From positions 1 through 6,133 of the forward strand of contig DAOUVG010000106.1 in the NCBI GenBank assembly GCA_030667735.1: a stretch of 6,133 nt of DNA, given 5' to 3'. Numbering within the stretch: the stretch's first letter is position 1; each line of letters begins with the position of its first letter. The position numbers and the translations under genes were made by a program. Source of the stretch: Dehalococcoidales bacterium. Its GTDB lineage: Bacteria > Chloroflexota > Dehalococcoidia > Dehalococcoidales > Fen-1064. Of the stretch, positions 1-5,965 are shown piece after piece. A model generated the notes under the pieces. The model did no database searches. It was not told the origin of the DNA and saw only the letters and a program-made list of their open reading frames with translations.

Positions 1-318
1 GCGCCCCCTCTTCTGAGAGGCGCTCGCACGGGATTGGTCGAAAGGGTTTTTCATAGGCTTGCTAGAATGACAGGGACTGTAAAGGCATTTGTAAGACACT
101 ACACTACCATACCTGTACTGGTGGCTTCTACCGGCAGGCTTGTAGGCCAAGGCGTAGTCGATGGCAGCGCCGATGGTGTGACGGTAGGCCAGGGCGTAGT
201 CGATGGCAGCGCCGATGGTGTGACGGTAGACATTCACGGTGGCAGGGGATTTGCCTTTCACCAGGCAGGCGACCAGGCAGTGGCGTAGAGAGTTATGCAG
301 TGGTGTGCTCGATAGCAC
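1..318 (-). pseudogene. Probable remnant of a tyrosine recombinase (integrase) N-terminal domain
   Basis: On the minus strand a frame in register with base 1 is open from just after a TAA (349-351) to the left edge, 116 codons; GTG at 318 is the first plausible start and has no clear ribosome-binding site. The translation contains LVACLVKGKSPATVNVYR, which resembles the first helices of the SAM-like core-binding domain of phage-type integrases (L-x2-C-x-V-x-GKSP-x-T-x3-Y). Near the left edge SKPMKNPFDQ resembles the end of that domain (x-NP-F/M-D). Between them lies a 14-residue tandem duplication, and the usual middle of the domain seems shortened, so the fragment is probably decayed. The catalytic domain with its R-H-R-Y residues would be left of the window. 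It starts 57 bases beyond the end of the last response regulator, in the same direction. The call rests on motif memory only; a chance open frame remains possible. Confidence 0.4.
142..229. repeat. 42-bp tandem direct repeat, 2.1 copies
   Basis: The unit at 142-183 is repeated at 184-225 with one mismatch (A at 150, G at 192), and the first four bases of a third copy follow (226-229). The period is a multiple of three. In the minus-strand integrase-like frame it duplicates a 14-residue block (YRHTIGAAIDYALA) exactly, in frame. Near-identity suggests a recent duplication. Confidence 0.95.
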
Positions 319-374
319 CAGACCGTCGTTTTCGAGCTTGCGGTGGTCTTAATCCGGGCAGGGGTGGTGTTGGG

Positions 375-773
375 CTAGGAGTCCGCCCTCTTCAGCGCTT
401 TCTCTACCGCCGCAAGTAAATTCTGGGGGGTCACAGGCTTCTCAAGGTAATCTTTGGCTACGAGCGTGTAGCCGCGGCTTCTTGGAATAGTGCTCTCACC
501 ACCCATGGAGGAGAAAGCCGTGAGCATTACAACGGGGATGTCGGCGAGTTCGGGGTCTTTCTGGAGCTGCTCGGCAGCCGTGAACCCATCCTTTACTGGC
601 ATTATGACATCCAGGAGAATCAGGTCCGGCTTCTCTTTACGTGCCTTCTGCAATCCTTCCTCACCCTCATGGGCAACGACCACGTCGTAAGGCTTGGTCT
701 CGAGAATAATCCTCGTTGATTCCGCGAAGTCAACGTCATCGTCAACGATTAGTATCTTCATTCTGCGTTCCAT
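375..773 (-). CDS. Stand-alone receiver-domain response regulator (second of two)
   Basis: The 132-residue product is again a lone receiver domain. It has the acidic cluster D11-D12-D13, phospho-acceptor D55 (LILLDVIMPVKDG), T85 in VVMLTA and K112 in DYLEKP, so all phosphorylation-site residues are present. The T-to-K distance is 27 residues, as in the preceding receiver, with a different insert sequence (FSSMGGESTIPRSRG). The start at ATG 773 is supported by GAGGGAG at 781-787, seven bases upstream; an ATG four codons later has only a weak site. It lies 51 bases after the first receiver. The two share receiver motifs but differ over much of their length, so they are diverged paralogues rather than a recent duplication. 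The role is probably a phosphorelay intermediate or a protein-protein switch downstream of the kinase at 2149-3573. It is the last intact gene of the unit. Confidence 0.92.
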   Translation of the reverse strand: MERRMKILIVDDDVDFAESTRIILETKPYDVVVAHEGEEGLQKARKEKPDLILLDVIMPVKDGFTAAEQLQKDPELADIPVVMLTAFSSMGGESTIPRSRGYTLVAKDYLEKPVTPQNLLAAVEKALKRADS

Positions 774-824
774 TCTTGCTCTCCCTCTGGTACTGAGCTT
801 GTCAACCGGGTTCTACCTGTATCC

Positions 825-1214
825 CTAATTCTTGATAAGCTTTCTTACCCGCTCCAGTAAAAGCTCGGGGGGCATCGGCTTCTCTATGTAGTCATCAACA
901 CCCAACTCAAGACCGGTTTCAAGCTCGTAACGACGCCGACTGGCCTCTTCTCTTACTGAAGTCAAAACCAGAATAGGTATGCTCTTATACTTGGACCACC
1001 TCGGGTCCTGGAGTTCTTTCAGCACCCTGAACCCGTCCATCTTGGGCATCAGTAAGTCAAGTATCATGAGGTCAGGCATTTCCGCTTTGAGGTTCGCCAG
1101 ACCCTCCACACCGTTCTGGGCGGTTACGACTATGTAGTCCTGGGATTCAAGAATCATAGTCAGCGCATCCAGGATATCAGGGTCATCATCAACTACCAGT
1201 ATTTTCTTCGGCAT
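825..1214 (-). CDS. Stand-alone receiver-domain response regulator (first of two)
   Basis: The 129-residue product is a single CheY-like receiver with no DNA-binding or enzymatic output domain. It shows the acidic pocket D9-D10-D11, phospho-acceptor D53 (ILDLLMPKMDG), T85 in ILVLTS and K112 in DDYIEKP. The T-to-K spacing is 27 residues, against 22 in CheY and OmpR-type receivers, giving a longer beta4-alpha4-beta5 segment (SVREEASRRRYELETGLELG). The start at ATG 1214 is preferred because GGAGGAGG lies at 1220-1227, five bases upstream. An in-frame ATG at 1235 overlaps the metF stop (ATGA) but has no ribosome-binding sequence and would place GGAGGAGG inside the gene; if used, the protein gains seven residues. 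It lies directly after metF and probably takes phosphate from the operon's kinase. Its output partner is not in the window. Confidence 0.92.
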   Translation of the reverse strand: MPKKILVVDDDPDILDALTMILESQDYIVVTAQNGVEGLANLKAEMPDLMILDLLMPKMDGFRVLKELQDPRWSKYKSIPILVLTSVREEASRRRYELETGLELGVDDYIEKPMPPELLLERVRKLIKN

Positions 1215-1219
1215 GTTAA

Positions 1220-1227
1220 CCTCCTCC
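1220..1227 (-). promoter_or_regulatory. Shine-Dalgarno deciding the start of the first response regulator
   Basis: GGAGGAGG on the minus strand lies five bases before the ATG at 1214 and inside any product begun at the upstream ATG (1235). It therefore favours the shorter 129-residue protein. Confidence 0.75.
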
Positions 1228-1231
1228 AGAA

Positions 1232-2149
1232 TCATAGCACAGGCCTTGGCAGCAATCCAGCCCTTTCCACAACCTCCGGAACAATGTCCTCCCAGCCTAC
1301 AGCCATTATATGTATACCATGAAGACCTGGTATCTCCTTGAGCTGTTCGATTATCTCCAGGGGTATTCTCACGCCTTCTTCTTTGGCCTTCTCCGCTTGT
1401 TCGAGCCGGGTGATAATTTCATCAGGGATGGTCACTCCGGCAACGTAGTCTCGCATATAGCGGGCCATACCAACCGACCTTATCGGGATCACCCCTGCCA
1501 GGATGTGTACTTCTTTGTCCAGCCCTCGCTCGCAGACCGCCTCCATCCACCTGCGAAACCGGTCAACATCATAGACTGCCTGTGTCTGAATGAAATCGGC
1601 TCCGGCTTTGACCTTCTTAGCCAGCCTGGCCACGCGGAATTCGAAGGGGTCGGCAAAGGGGTTTGCGGCAGCACCGATGTAAATGGGTACTTCCCCGGAA
1701 ACTTCCTCACCGGAGATGAATTGCTTCTCGTCGCGCATATTCTTCAATGCCTGAATTAACTGCATGGAGTCAATATCGAAAACGCTCTTGGAAGTAGGGT
1801 GGTTACCGAATCTCTGATGGTCACCGGAGAGACATAAGATATTGCCGATACCCAGGGCGATAGCTCCGAGGACATCACTCTGGATAGCTATCCTGTTCCT
1901 GTCCCGACATACTATCTGCATAATCGGGTCCACTCCGAGTGTCTTCAAGATTGCACAACCAGCCACACTGGACATACGGACCACGGCGGTCTGATTGTCA
2001 GTCACGTTTACCGCATCAACGGAATTGCGGACCAGTTCGCCCCTTCGCCGAATCACCGCCGGACTGGACCCCTTGGGTGGGCCCACCTCAGCAGTGACAG
2101 CAAACTGCCCGCTCTCTAGGATTTTCTCTAAGTTCGTGCCTGCCTTCAT
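1232..2149 (-). CDS. metF: Methylenetetrahydrofolate reductase, catalytic flavin subunit MetF
   Basis: The 305-residue product has the TIM-barrel fold of MetF, which reduces 5,10-methylene-THF to 5-methyl-THF with FAD; in acetogens this closes the methyl branch of the Wood-Ljungdahl pathway. Visible marks are VTAEVGPPKG with E21 at the place of E. coli Glu28, CLSGD with D110 at the place of Asp120, TQAVYD with Q190 at the place of Gln183, and the NVTDNQ segment (48-53) typical of the acetogen-type branch. The length matches the bacterial single-domain enzyme. The ATG at 2149 shares a base with the kinase stop (TAATG) and has GGAGG at 2158-2162, 8 bases upstream. Its stop overlaps an ATG of the next frame. 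Together with MetV and the NADH module it should form an NADH-fed reductase. A methionine-biosynthesis role is possible but less likely in this setting. Confidence 0.95.
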   Translation of the reverse strand: MKAGTNLEKILESGQFAVTAEVGPPKGSSPAVIRRRGELVRNSVDAVNVTDNQTAVVRMSSVAGCAILKTLGVDPIMQIVCRDRNRIAIQSDVLGAIALGIGNILCLSGDHQRFGNHPTSKSVFDIDSMQLIQALKNMRDEKQFISGEEVSGEVPIYIGAAANPFADPFEFRVARLAKKVKAGADFIQTQAVYDVDRFRRWMEAVCERGLDKEVHILAGVIPIRSVGMARYMRDYVAGVTIPDEIITRLEQAEKAKEEGVRIPLEIIEQLKEIPGLHGIHIMAVGWEDIVPEVVERAGLLPRPVL

Positions 2150-3573
2150 TATTCTTGCCTCCGTGCCTCTTTACTTGCCTTGGGCAAGGTGAAGGTGAAT
2201 CTGCTTCCCTGATTACTGTCCGGACAGGGACTTTCGCACCAGATCCTGCCGTTATGCGCCTCGACTATCCTCTTGACGATTGCGAGCCCGAGTCCAGTCC
2301 CTTTCGCCTCCACATTGCTTGCCCGGAAGAAGTCCTCAAAGACGTGGGGCATGTCCTCAGCAGGTATACCGATGCCAGTGTCCTCGATTTCAACCTGTAT
2401 GTCGTTGTCCAGTTCTATCACCCTCACATTTATCGTTCCTTCCTCAGTATAGTGCAGCGCGTTGCCAACCAGATTCGTGATGACCTGCTGTATCCGCGGA
2501 CTGGAACCACGAATCCAGCTCAGAGTCTCCTCGGGTAGTTCCACGCTCAGTCTCAATCCCTTCTCCCTGGCCACCCTGCGCTGTTCCGGCAAGCAGTTCC
2601 TTACCGCTTGCTTCAAGGATACCTCTTTCATCTCCGGAATGATTTGCCCGCTTTCAATGCGAGGAATATCCAGCAAATCACTAATAAGGTTGAGAAGCTC
2701 GGCAATCCTCTTGCTGCTTCTCTCCAACATGTGCCTCTGTTTGTCATTGAGGTCACCGGAATACCCGCCTATCATTACCCACAGGAACCCCTGAATAGCG
2801 GTCAGGGGTGCTTTCAGATCGTGAGCAGCGATGTTCAGGAACTGGAGAAACCGCTCCTTCTCCTCTGCCAGCCTGGCCATCTCCCTGGAGGTCTGCTCCA
2901 GCTCTTCCTCCTTCTCTTCCAGGAGTTGCTCCCCGAGCTGTACGACCTGCCTCTGCCTCTTCCTCAACTCGCCTGAGATAGCGGAGGCCATATAGGTAGT
3001 ACCGTAGAGAATGACTGCCAGAGCAAGGAGAACCGCCAGGATGTAGGGCGCGCTCTGATACAGCGTGGGGTCGGCGAACCCCGCAAGGTTCACATGTGGT
3101 ACTACTTCCGCGTACTCGAGACCGACAAGCAGTCCCACCATCACAAGAGCCACCGTGGCTACCACGTAGACCACCCTGAAGTGCAGGGCTATGCTTGCCA
3201 GGATGATATGAAGTACGTAGAAGAATATCAGAGGGTTCTCTATCCCTCCGGTGTAATGCAGGAGCACAGACAATGCCAGCAGGTCAAGAAGGATGTGGGC
3301 ATTACCGTATGTCCTTGCCTTGTGGATTATCGTTCCCGGCTTCTCCCTCCCGATAGCCCGAAGCTGGAAGTAGAAGACCACGTTGTACATGGCTATCACG
3401 GCGCAGATGATGTAGACCGGAAGCGTGGGGAAGCCAATATGCAGGACCTCGGATGCTACCAGGGTACCAACAACCATCCCGAAAATAGCTATCCACCTCA
3501 TGGTGACGAACACCTTGAGGCGCATCAGCAGGGCTGCCTCTTCGGGGCTATAACTGGACTCTATTCTCTCCAC
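2149..3573 (-). CDS. Six-helix membrane sensor histidine kinase, RegB-like GGxxNP motif
   Basis: The 474-residue kinase has six predicted membrane helices (about 27-46, 51-70, 91-106, 112-131, 134-152, 176-196), a charged coiled-coil linker (204-245), and a complete catalytic core. The core has the H-box HDLKAPLTAI with phospho-acceptor H251, the N-box around N367/N371 (NLVGNALHYT), the G1 box DTGIGIP (398-404), the F-box FEDFF (412-416) and the G2 box GTGLGLAIV (425-433). Between helices 3 and 4 lies TGGIENPL (108-115), resembling the GGxxNPF quinone-binding motif of RegB/PrrB, with Leu in place of Phe. There is no PAS, GAF or large periplasmic domain, so sensing is probably within the membrane. 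C446 and C450 sit near the C-terminus. The start is GTG at 3573, 10 bases after the metV stop, with only a weak ribosome-binding site; an internal ATG (residue 17, just before helix 1) is an alternative. The stop overlaps the metF start (TAATG). Likely targets are the two receivers downstream. Confidence 0.93.
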   Translation of the reverse strand: MERIESSYSPEEAALLMRLKVFVTMRWIAIFGMVVGTLVASEVLHIGFPTLPVYIICAVIAMYNVVFYFQLRAIGREKPGTIIHKARTYGNAHILLDLLALSVLLHYTGGIENPLIFFYVLHIILASIALHFRVVYVVATVALVMVGLLVGLEYAEVVPHVNLAGFADPTLYQSAPYILAVLLALAVILYGTTYMASAISGELRKRQRQVVQLGEQLLEEKEEELEQTSREMARLAEEKERFLQFLNIAAHDLKAPLTAIQGFLWVMIGGYSGDLNDKQRHMLERSSKRIAELLNLISDLLDIPRIESGQIIPEMKEVSLKQAVRNCLPEQRRVAREKGLRLSVELPEETLSWIRGSSPRIQQVITNLVGNALHYTEEGTINVRVIELDNDIQVEIEDTGIGIPAEDMPHVFEDFFRASNVEAKGTGLGLAIVKRIVEAHNGRIWCESPCPDSNQGSRFTFTLPKASKEARRQE

Positions 3574-3583
3574 TGAGAACTCA

Positions 3584-4246
3584 CTACTCGTCCGAAGTTA
3601 CCACGTTGAACCATCTGGGTCCTCCTGAAGCGCTGGTACCCCAGTCCCTGATAGGCTCAATCTTATCCAACTCTACTAACCTTCCCTGAGCGGCCAGGCG
3701 GTCATAGATTATTTGCCAGGCACAGGGTATATCGGGATTGACCTCGCATTTGCCTCCCACAGAACCTCCACACGGCCCGTTAAGCAGACTCTTGGCGCAC
3801 CGCACCAGCGGACAGATGCCAGCCGTACTCGCCAGAACGCAGTTGCCACACTGCATGCAAACATCAATGAAGTGGCCAGGTCCCTCTTCTTTACCCACGA
3901 AAAGGGTATTAAGTGCCGGGTACACCTGCATTTCAATATAGAAGCCCACCGTCTGCACCCCAAAGGCACAGGCCATCACCAGGATGCTGTCCGCTTCCTG
4001 AATGGTACGGGCGCTCTCTACTAGTGCTGCTTTAGTCAACTGGTCGCAGGCGGTGGGAATCACCATCCAACCGGTGACCTTCTTGCCCGCTTCCTCCAGC
4101 CTCTCTTTCATCGTCAGGACTTCTGATTTCCCGCCGGTATGAAGCATGGTAGCGCAGGTGCCGCAGCCAATAATGTATACAGCCGTATTCTTTTCCAACG
4201 ACTGCAGGATTTCTTCGAAAGGCTTCTGCTCAGTAATCGTTATCAT
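3584..4246 (-). CDS. metV: MetV: cysteine-rich partner of methylene-THF reductase (MTHFR C-terminal domain family)
   Basis: The 220-residue product belongs to the family of small iron-sulfur/zinc-type proteins paired with MetF in acetogens, where MetV connects MetF to its electron donor. Signs are the N-terminal IIGCGTCATML segment (C28, C31), AC at 66-67, MACAFGVQT (C93), and the cysteine-dense C-terminal half: CMQCGNC (130, 133, 136), C145, C150, NGPCGGSVGGKC (159, 167) and C175. Twelve cysteines are present, enough for one or more metal clusters, though the ligand set cannot be assigned from sequence. No membrane segment or signal peptide is seen, so it is cytoplasmic. Its ATG overlaps the nuoF stop by ATGA, and it ends in tandem in-frame stops TAG TGA. 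Direct coupling to an NADH-dehydrogenase module upstream suggests that NADH-derived electrons enter here. A histidine kinase gene, unusually, separates it from metF. Confidence 0.9.
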   Translation of the reverse strand: MITITEQKPFEEILQSLEKNTAVYIIGCGTCATMLHTGGKSEVLTMKERLEEAGKKVTGWMVIPTACDQLTKAALVESARTIQEADSILVMACAFGVQTVGFYIEMQVYPALNTLFVGKEEGPGHFIDVCMQCGNCVLASTAGICPLVRCAKSLLNGPCGGSVGGKCEVNPDIPCAWQIIYDRLAAQGRLVELDKIEPIRDWGTSASGGPRWFNVVTSDE

Positions 4247-5457
4247 CTCGCCACACTACCTCGCTTTTCTTGCATCCGGCTTTCGTAATCACCACGGAAA
4301 TGCTGCAGACTGTCCAGCACCGGATTGGGAGCCGCCTGCCCCAGACCGCATAATGCGGAAAGCATCATAGCCTGGGACAGCCTCTCCATATCCTTAATAT
4401 CCCGCTCGTCGCCCTCTCCCCGGGCAAACCTCTCCAGGATTCCTGCCATCACCTCAGTCCCTTCCCGGCACGGGGTACACTTGCCACAGCTCTCCTCAGC
4501 AAGGAACTGGAGAGTTTTATGGACAATATCCACCATATCCCGGCTTTCATCAAACACAGTGATAGCTCCGGCGCCAAGGATATCCTCAAAAGACAGGGGC
4601 GTGTCCATCATGTCGTACGGCACGATTCTTCCCGTAGCACCACCAATCTGAATCGCCTTCACCCTCTCCGCTCCAGCCAGACCCTCGACAAGTTCTCTCA
4701 GCGGGCTGCCGAGGACCATTTCGTACACACCGGGTTTACTGACATCCCCGCTCACCGAGAAGACCTTGGTACCCTTACTCCGTTCCGTGCCCATACCATT
4801 AAACCAGTCGGCACCGTTGAGCATTATCTGGGGGATGTTCATCAGGGTTTCAACATTGTTTATGACCGTTGGTTGGTCCCACAGCCCTTTTGTTGGTGGG
4901 AAAGGAGGCCGATAGCGCACCTCTCCGCGCTTACCTTCAATTGAGTCCATGAGTGCTGACTCTTCACCACAGACGTAAGCGCCGGCACCTTGACGGATAG
5001 TGATGTCGAAGTCAACCAGGAGTCCCTGCTCCCTGACCTGGTCGATGGCTTTCACCAGTGAGCCATTGAGATACTGGTACTCGGCACGCAGGTAGATATA
5101 CCCCATATCCGCACCAATGGCATAGCCGGCGATAGCCATACCCTCGATAAGCATAAACGGGTCGTTGGCCAGAATGTACCTGTCCTTGAATGTCCCCACC
5201 TCCCCTTCATCCGCGTTGCATATCACGTACTTCGTATCGCCGGGGGCATTTCGTGCCAGTTCCCACTTCAGTCCACAGGGAAAGCCGGCACCTCCTCGGC
5301 CCCGCAATCCGGAATCCTTGACTTCCTGGATTACCTGCTCCGGAGTCATACCACGAGCCTTGTTCAGGGCCTTGAAGCCGTCCACGGCCAGGTACGTGGC
5401 TATACTGCCCGGGTTGATAACCCCGCAGTTCCTCAGGACAACTCGTTGCTCAGGCAC
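4243..5457 (-). CDS. nuoF: NuoF-like NADH-binding flavoprotein subunit (FMN, 4Fe-4S)
   Basis: The 404-residue product is a NuoF/HoxF-core protein: it oxidises NADH with FMN and passes electrons to iron-sulfur clusters. Visible motifs are the glycine-rich NADH/FMN region GRGGAGFPCGLKW (53-65), the FMN-site segment NADEGEVGTFKDR (81-93), GAGAYVCGEESAL (157-169), a SLBB-like region (about 240-285), and 4Fe-4S ligands C324, C327, C330 and C370 (SCGKCTPCREG ... LCGLGQ). It lacks both the N-terminal thioredoxin-like extension and the C-terminal double-ferredoxin extension found in HndC/HydB bifurcating subunits, so it matches the short complex I/Hox core. The start is GTG at 5457, chosen because AGGAGG at 5465-5470 lies 7 bases upstream; the nearby ATG at 5461 is out of frame and stops after three codons. 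The stop overlaps the metV start (ATGA), implying translational coupling to the methylene-THF reductase genes. Confidence 0.95.
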   Translation of the reverse strand: MPEQRVVLRNCGVINPGSIATYLAVDGFKALNKARGMTPEQVIQEVKDSGLRGRGGAGFPCGLKWELARNAPGDTKYVICNADEGEVGTFKDRYILANDPFMLIEGMAIAGYAIGADMGYIYLRAEYQYLNGSLVKAIDQVREQGLLVDFDITIRQGAGAYVCGEESALMDSIEGKRGEVRYRPPFPPTKGLWDQPTVINNVETLMNIPQIMLNGADWFNGMGTERSKGTKVFSVSGDVSKPGVYEMVLGSPLRELVEGLAGAERVKAIQIGGATGRIVPYDMMDTPLSFEDILGAGAITVFDESRDMVDIVHKTLQFLAEESCGKCTPCREGTEVMAGILERFARGEGDERDIKDMERLSQAMMLSALCGLGQAAPNPVLDSLQHFRGDYESRMQEKRGSVAR

Positions 5458-5464
5458 CCATCAC

Positions 5465-5470
5465 CCTCCT
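5465..5470 (-). promoter_or_regulatory. Strong Shine-Dalgarno of nuoF that decides a GTG start
   Basis: Read on the minus strand, AGGAGG is followed by seven bases and then GTG at 5457. The competing ATG at 5461 is only three bases from it and opens a frame of three codons before TGA. The spacing therefore selects the GTG as the nuoF start. Confidence 0.8.
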
Positions 5471-5490
5471 CGCCTGTCACTGGCCGAAGC

Positions 5491-5937
5491 CTATTCGTAC
5501 GTCTTCAGAATCTGGGATATCCTTCGAGAAGTCAGGCCGACGTGCAGTTCGCTGTTCACCAGCATTGCCGGCGCACTATCACAGGCACCGATACAGTTGG
5601 TGAGTTCCAGGGAAAACTTACCATCAGGGGTAGTATCACCGGGCCTGATACCGATGGCAGCTTCGATAGAACTGATTACTATATCGGAGTCCTTGAGACA
5701 GCAGGGAAGGCCCTTACATACCCGGATCACATACTTCCCCTGCGGCCGGGTAGAAAGGAAGGAGTAGAAGGTGGCGACGCCATATACCTCGCTGACCGAG
5801 ATCCCCAGCGACTCAGCCAGCTCACTCATGGCCTGTTCAGACAGGTAGCCCAACCTGTGCTGCGCCTCTTCCAGTCGCAACAGCAGGTTTCCCTTGTCTT
5901 CATATTGAGAAGAAGACACCTGGAGATGATCATTCAT
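5491..5937 (-). CDS. nuoE: NuoE-like NADH dehydrogenase 24 kDa subunit (2Fe-2S, thioredoxin-like)
   Basis: This 148-residue protein has the NuoE/HoxE/HndA family layout. A helical N-terminal part (about 18-62) contains the family signature VYGVATFYSF at 51-60. A thioredoxin-like domain follows with the four 2Fe-2S ligands C74, C79 (C-x4-C) and C115, C119 (C-x3-C, in NCIGACDSAPA). An extra cysteine, C80, sits next to C79. In the family this subunit sits beside the flavin subunit and holds the N1a-type 2Fe-2S cluster, taking electrons from FMN of NuoF. The ATG at 5937 is supported by a GAGG ribosome-binding sequence at 5945-5948, 7 bases away. It lies between the HoxU-like gene and nuoF, the usual diaphorase trio. 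The length is near the normal 150-170 residues and nothing looks broken. It could equally be named HndA/HoxE; the sequence alone does not tell which terminal enzyme it serves. Confidence 0.93.
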   Translation of the reverse strand: MNDHLQVSSSQYEDKGNLLLRLEEAQHRLGYLSEQAMSELAESLGISVSEVYGVATFYSFLSTRPQGKYVIRVCKGLPCCLKDSDIVISSIEAAIGIRPGDTTPDGKFSLELTNCIGACDSAPAMLVNSELHVGLTSRRISQILKTYE

Positions 5938-5965
5938 CTCCCTACCTCATTCTTCCGCCCGCTGA

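Noticed and set aside
1..23. Hairpin (CCTCT/AGAGG with an outer GCG/CGC) as a terminator
   Set aside because: No T-run follows on the plus strand, and on the minus strand the sequence after it is outside the window. It also lies within the integrase-like frame.
142..229. The 42-bp repeat as a CRISPR array or iteron set
   Set aside because: There are only two full copies, directly abutting with no spacers, and the period keeps the reading frame. This fits a simple tandem duplication.
34..288. Plus-strand open frame of 84 codons containing the repeat
   Set aside because: It starts with TTG without a ribosome-binding site and is codon-for-codon antisense to the minus-strand integrase-like frame, which has the more recognisable motifs. 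It is best explained as a shadow frame.
777..805. TTGACA at 800-805 (minus strand) as a promoter for the second response regulator
   Set aside because: At 17-bp spacing the -10 position reads AGAGCA, a poor match to TATAAT; the 51-base gap is more simply an intercistronic spacer.
1310..1759. 149-codon plus-strand open frame inside metF
   Set aside because: It is antisense to well-conserved metF coding sequence, with low-complexity composition and no recognisable domain.
3094..3576. 160-codon plus-strand open frame opposite the membrane part of the kinase
   Set aside because: It is rich in His, Gln and Tyr, as expected from the complement of hydrophobic codons; no motif or start signal supports it.
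5165..5767. 200-codon plus-strand open frame across nuoF and nuoE
   Set aside because: It is antisense to two clearly recognised genes, spans their intergenic gap, and shows no family motif.
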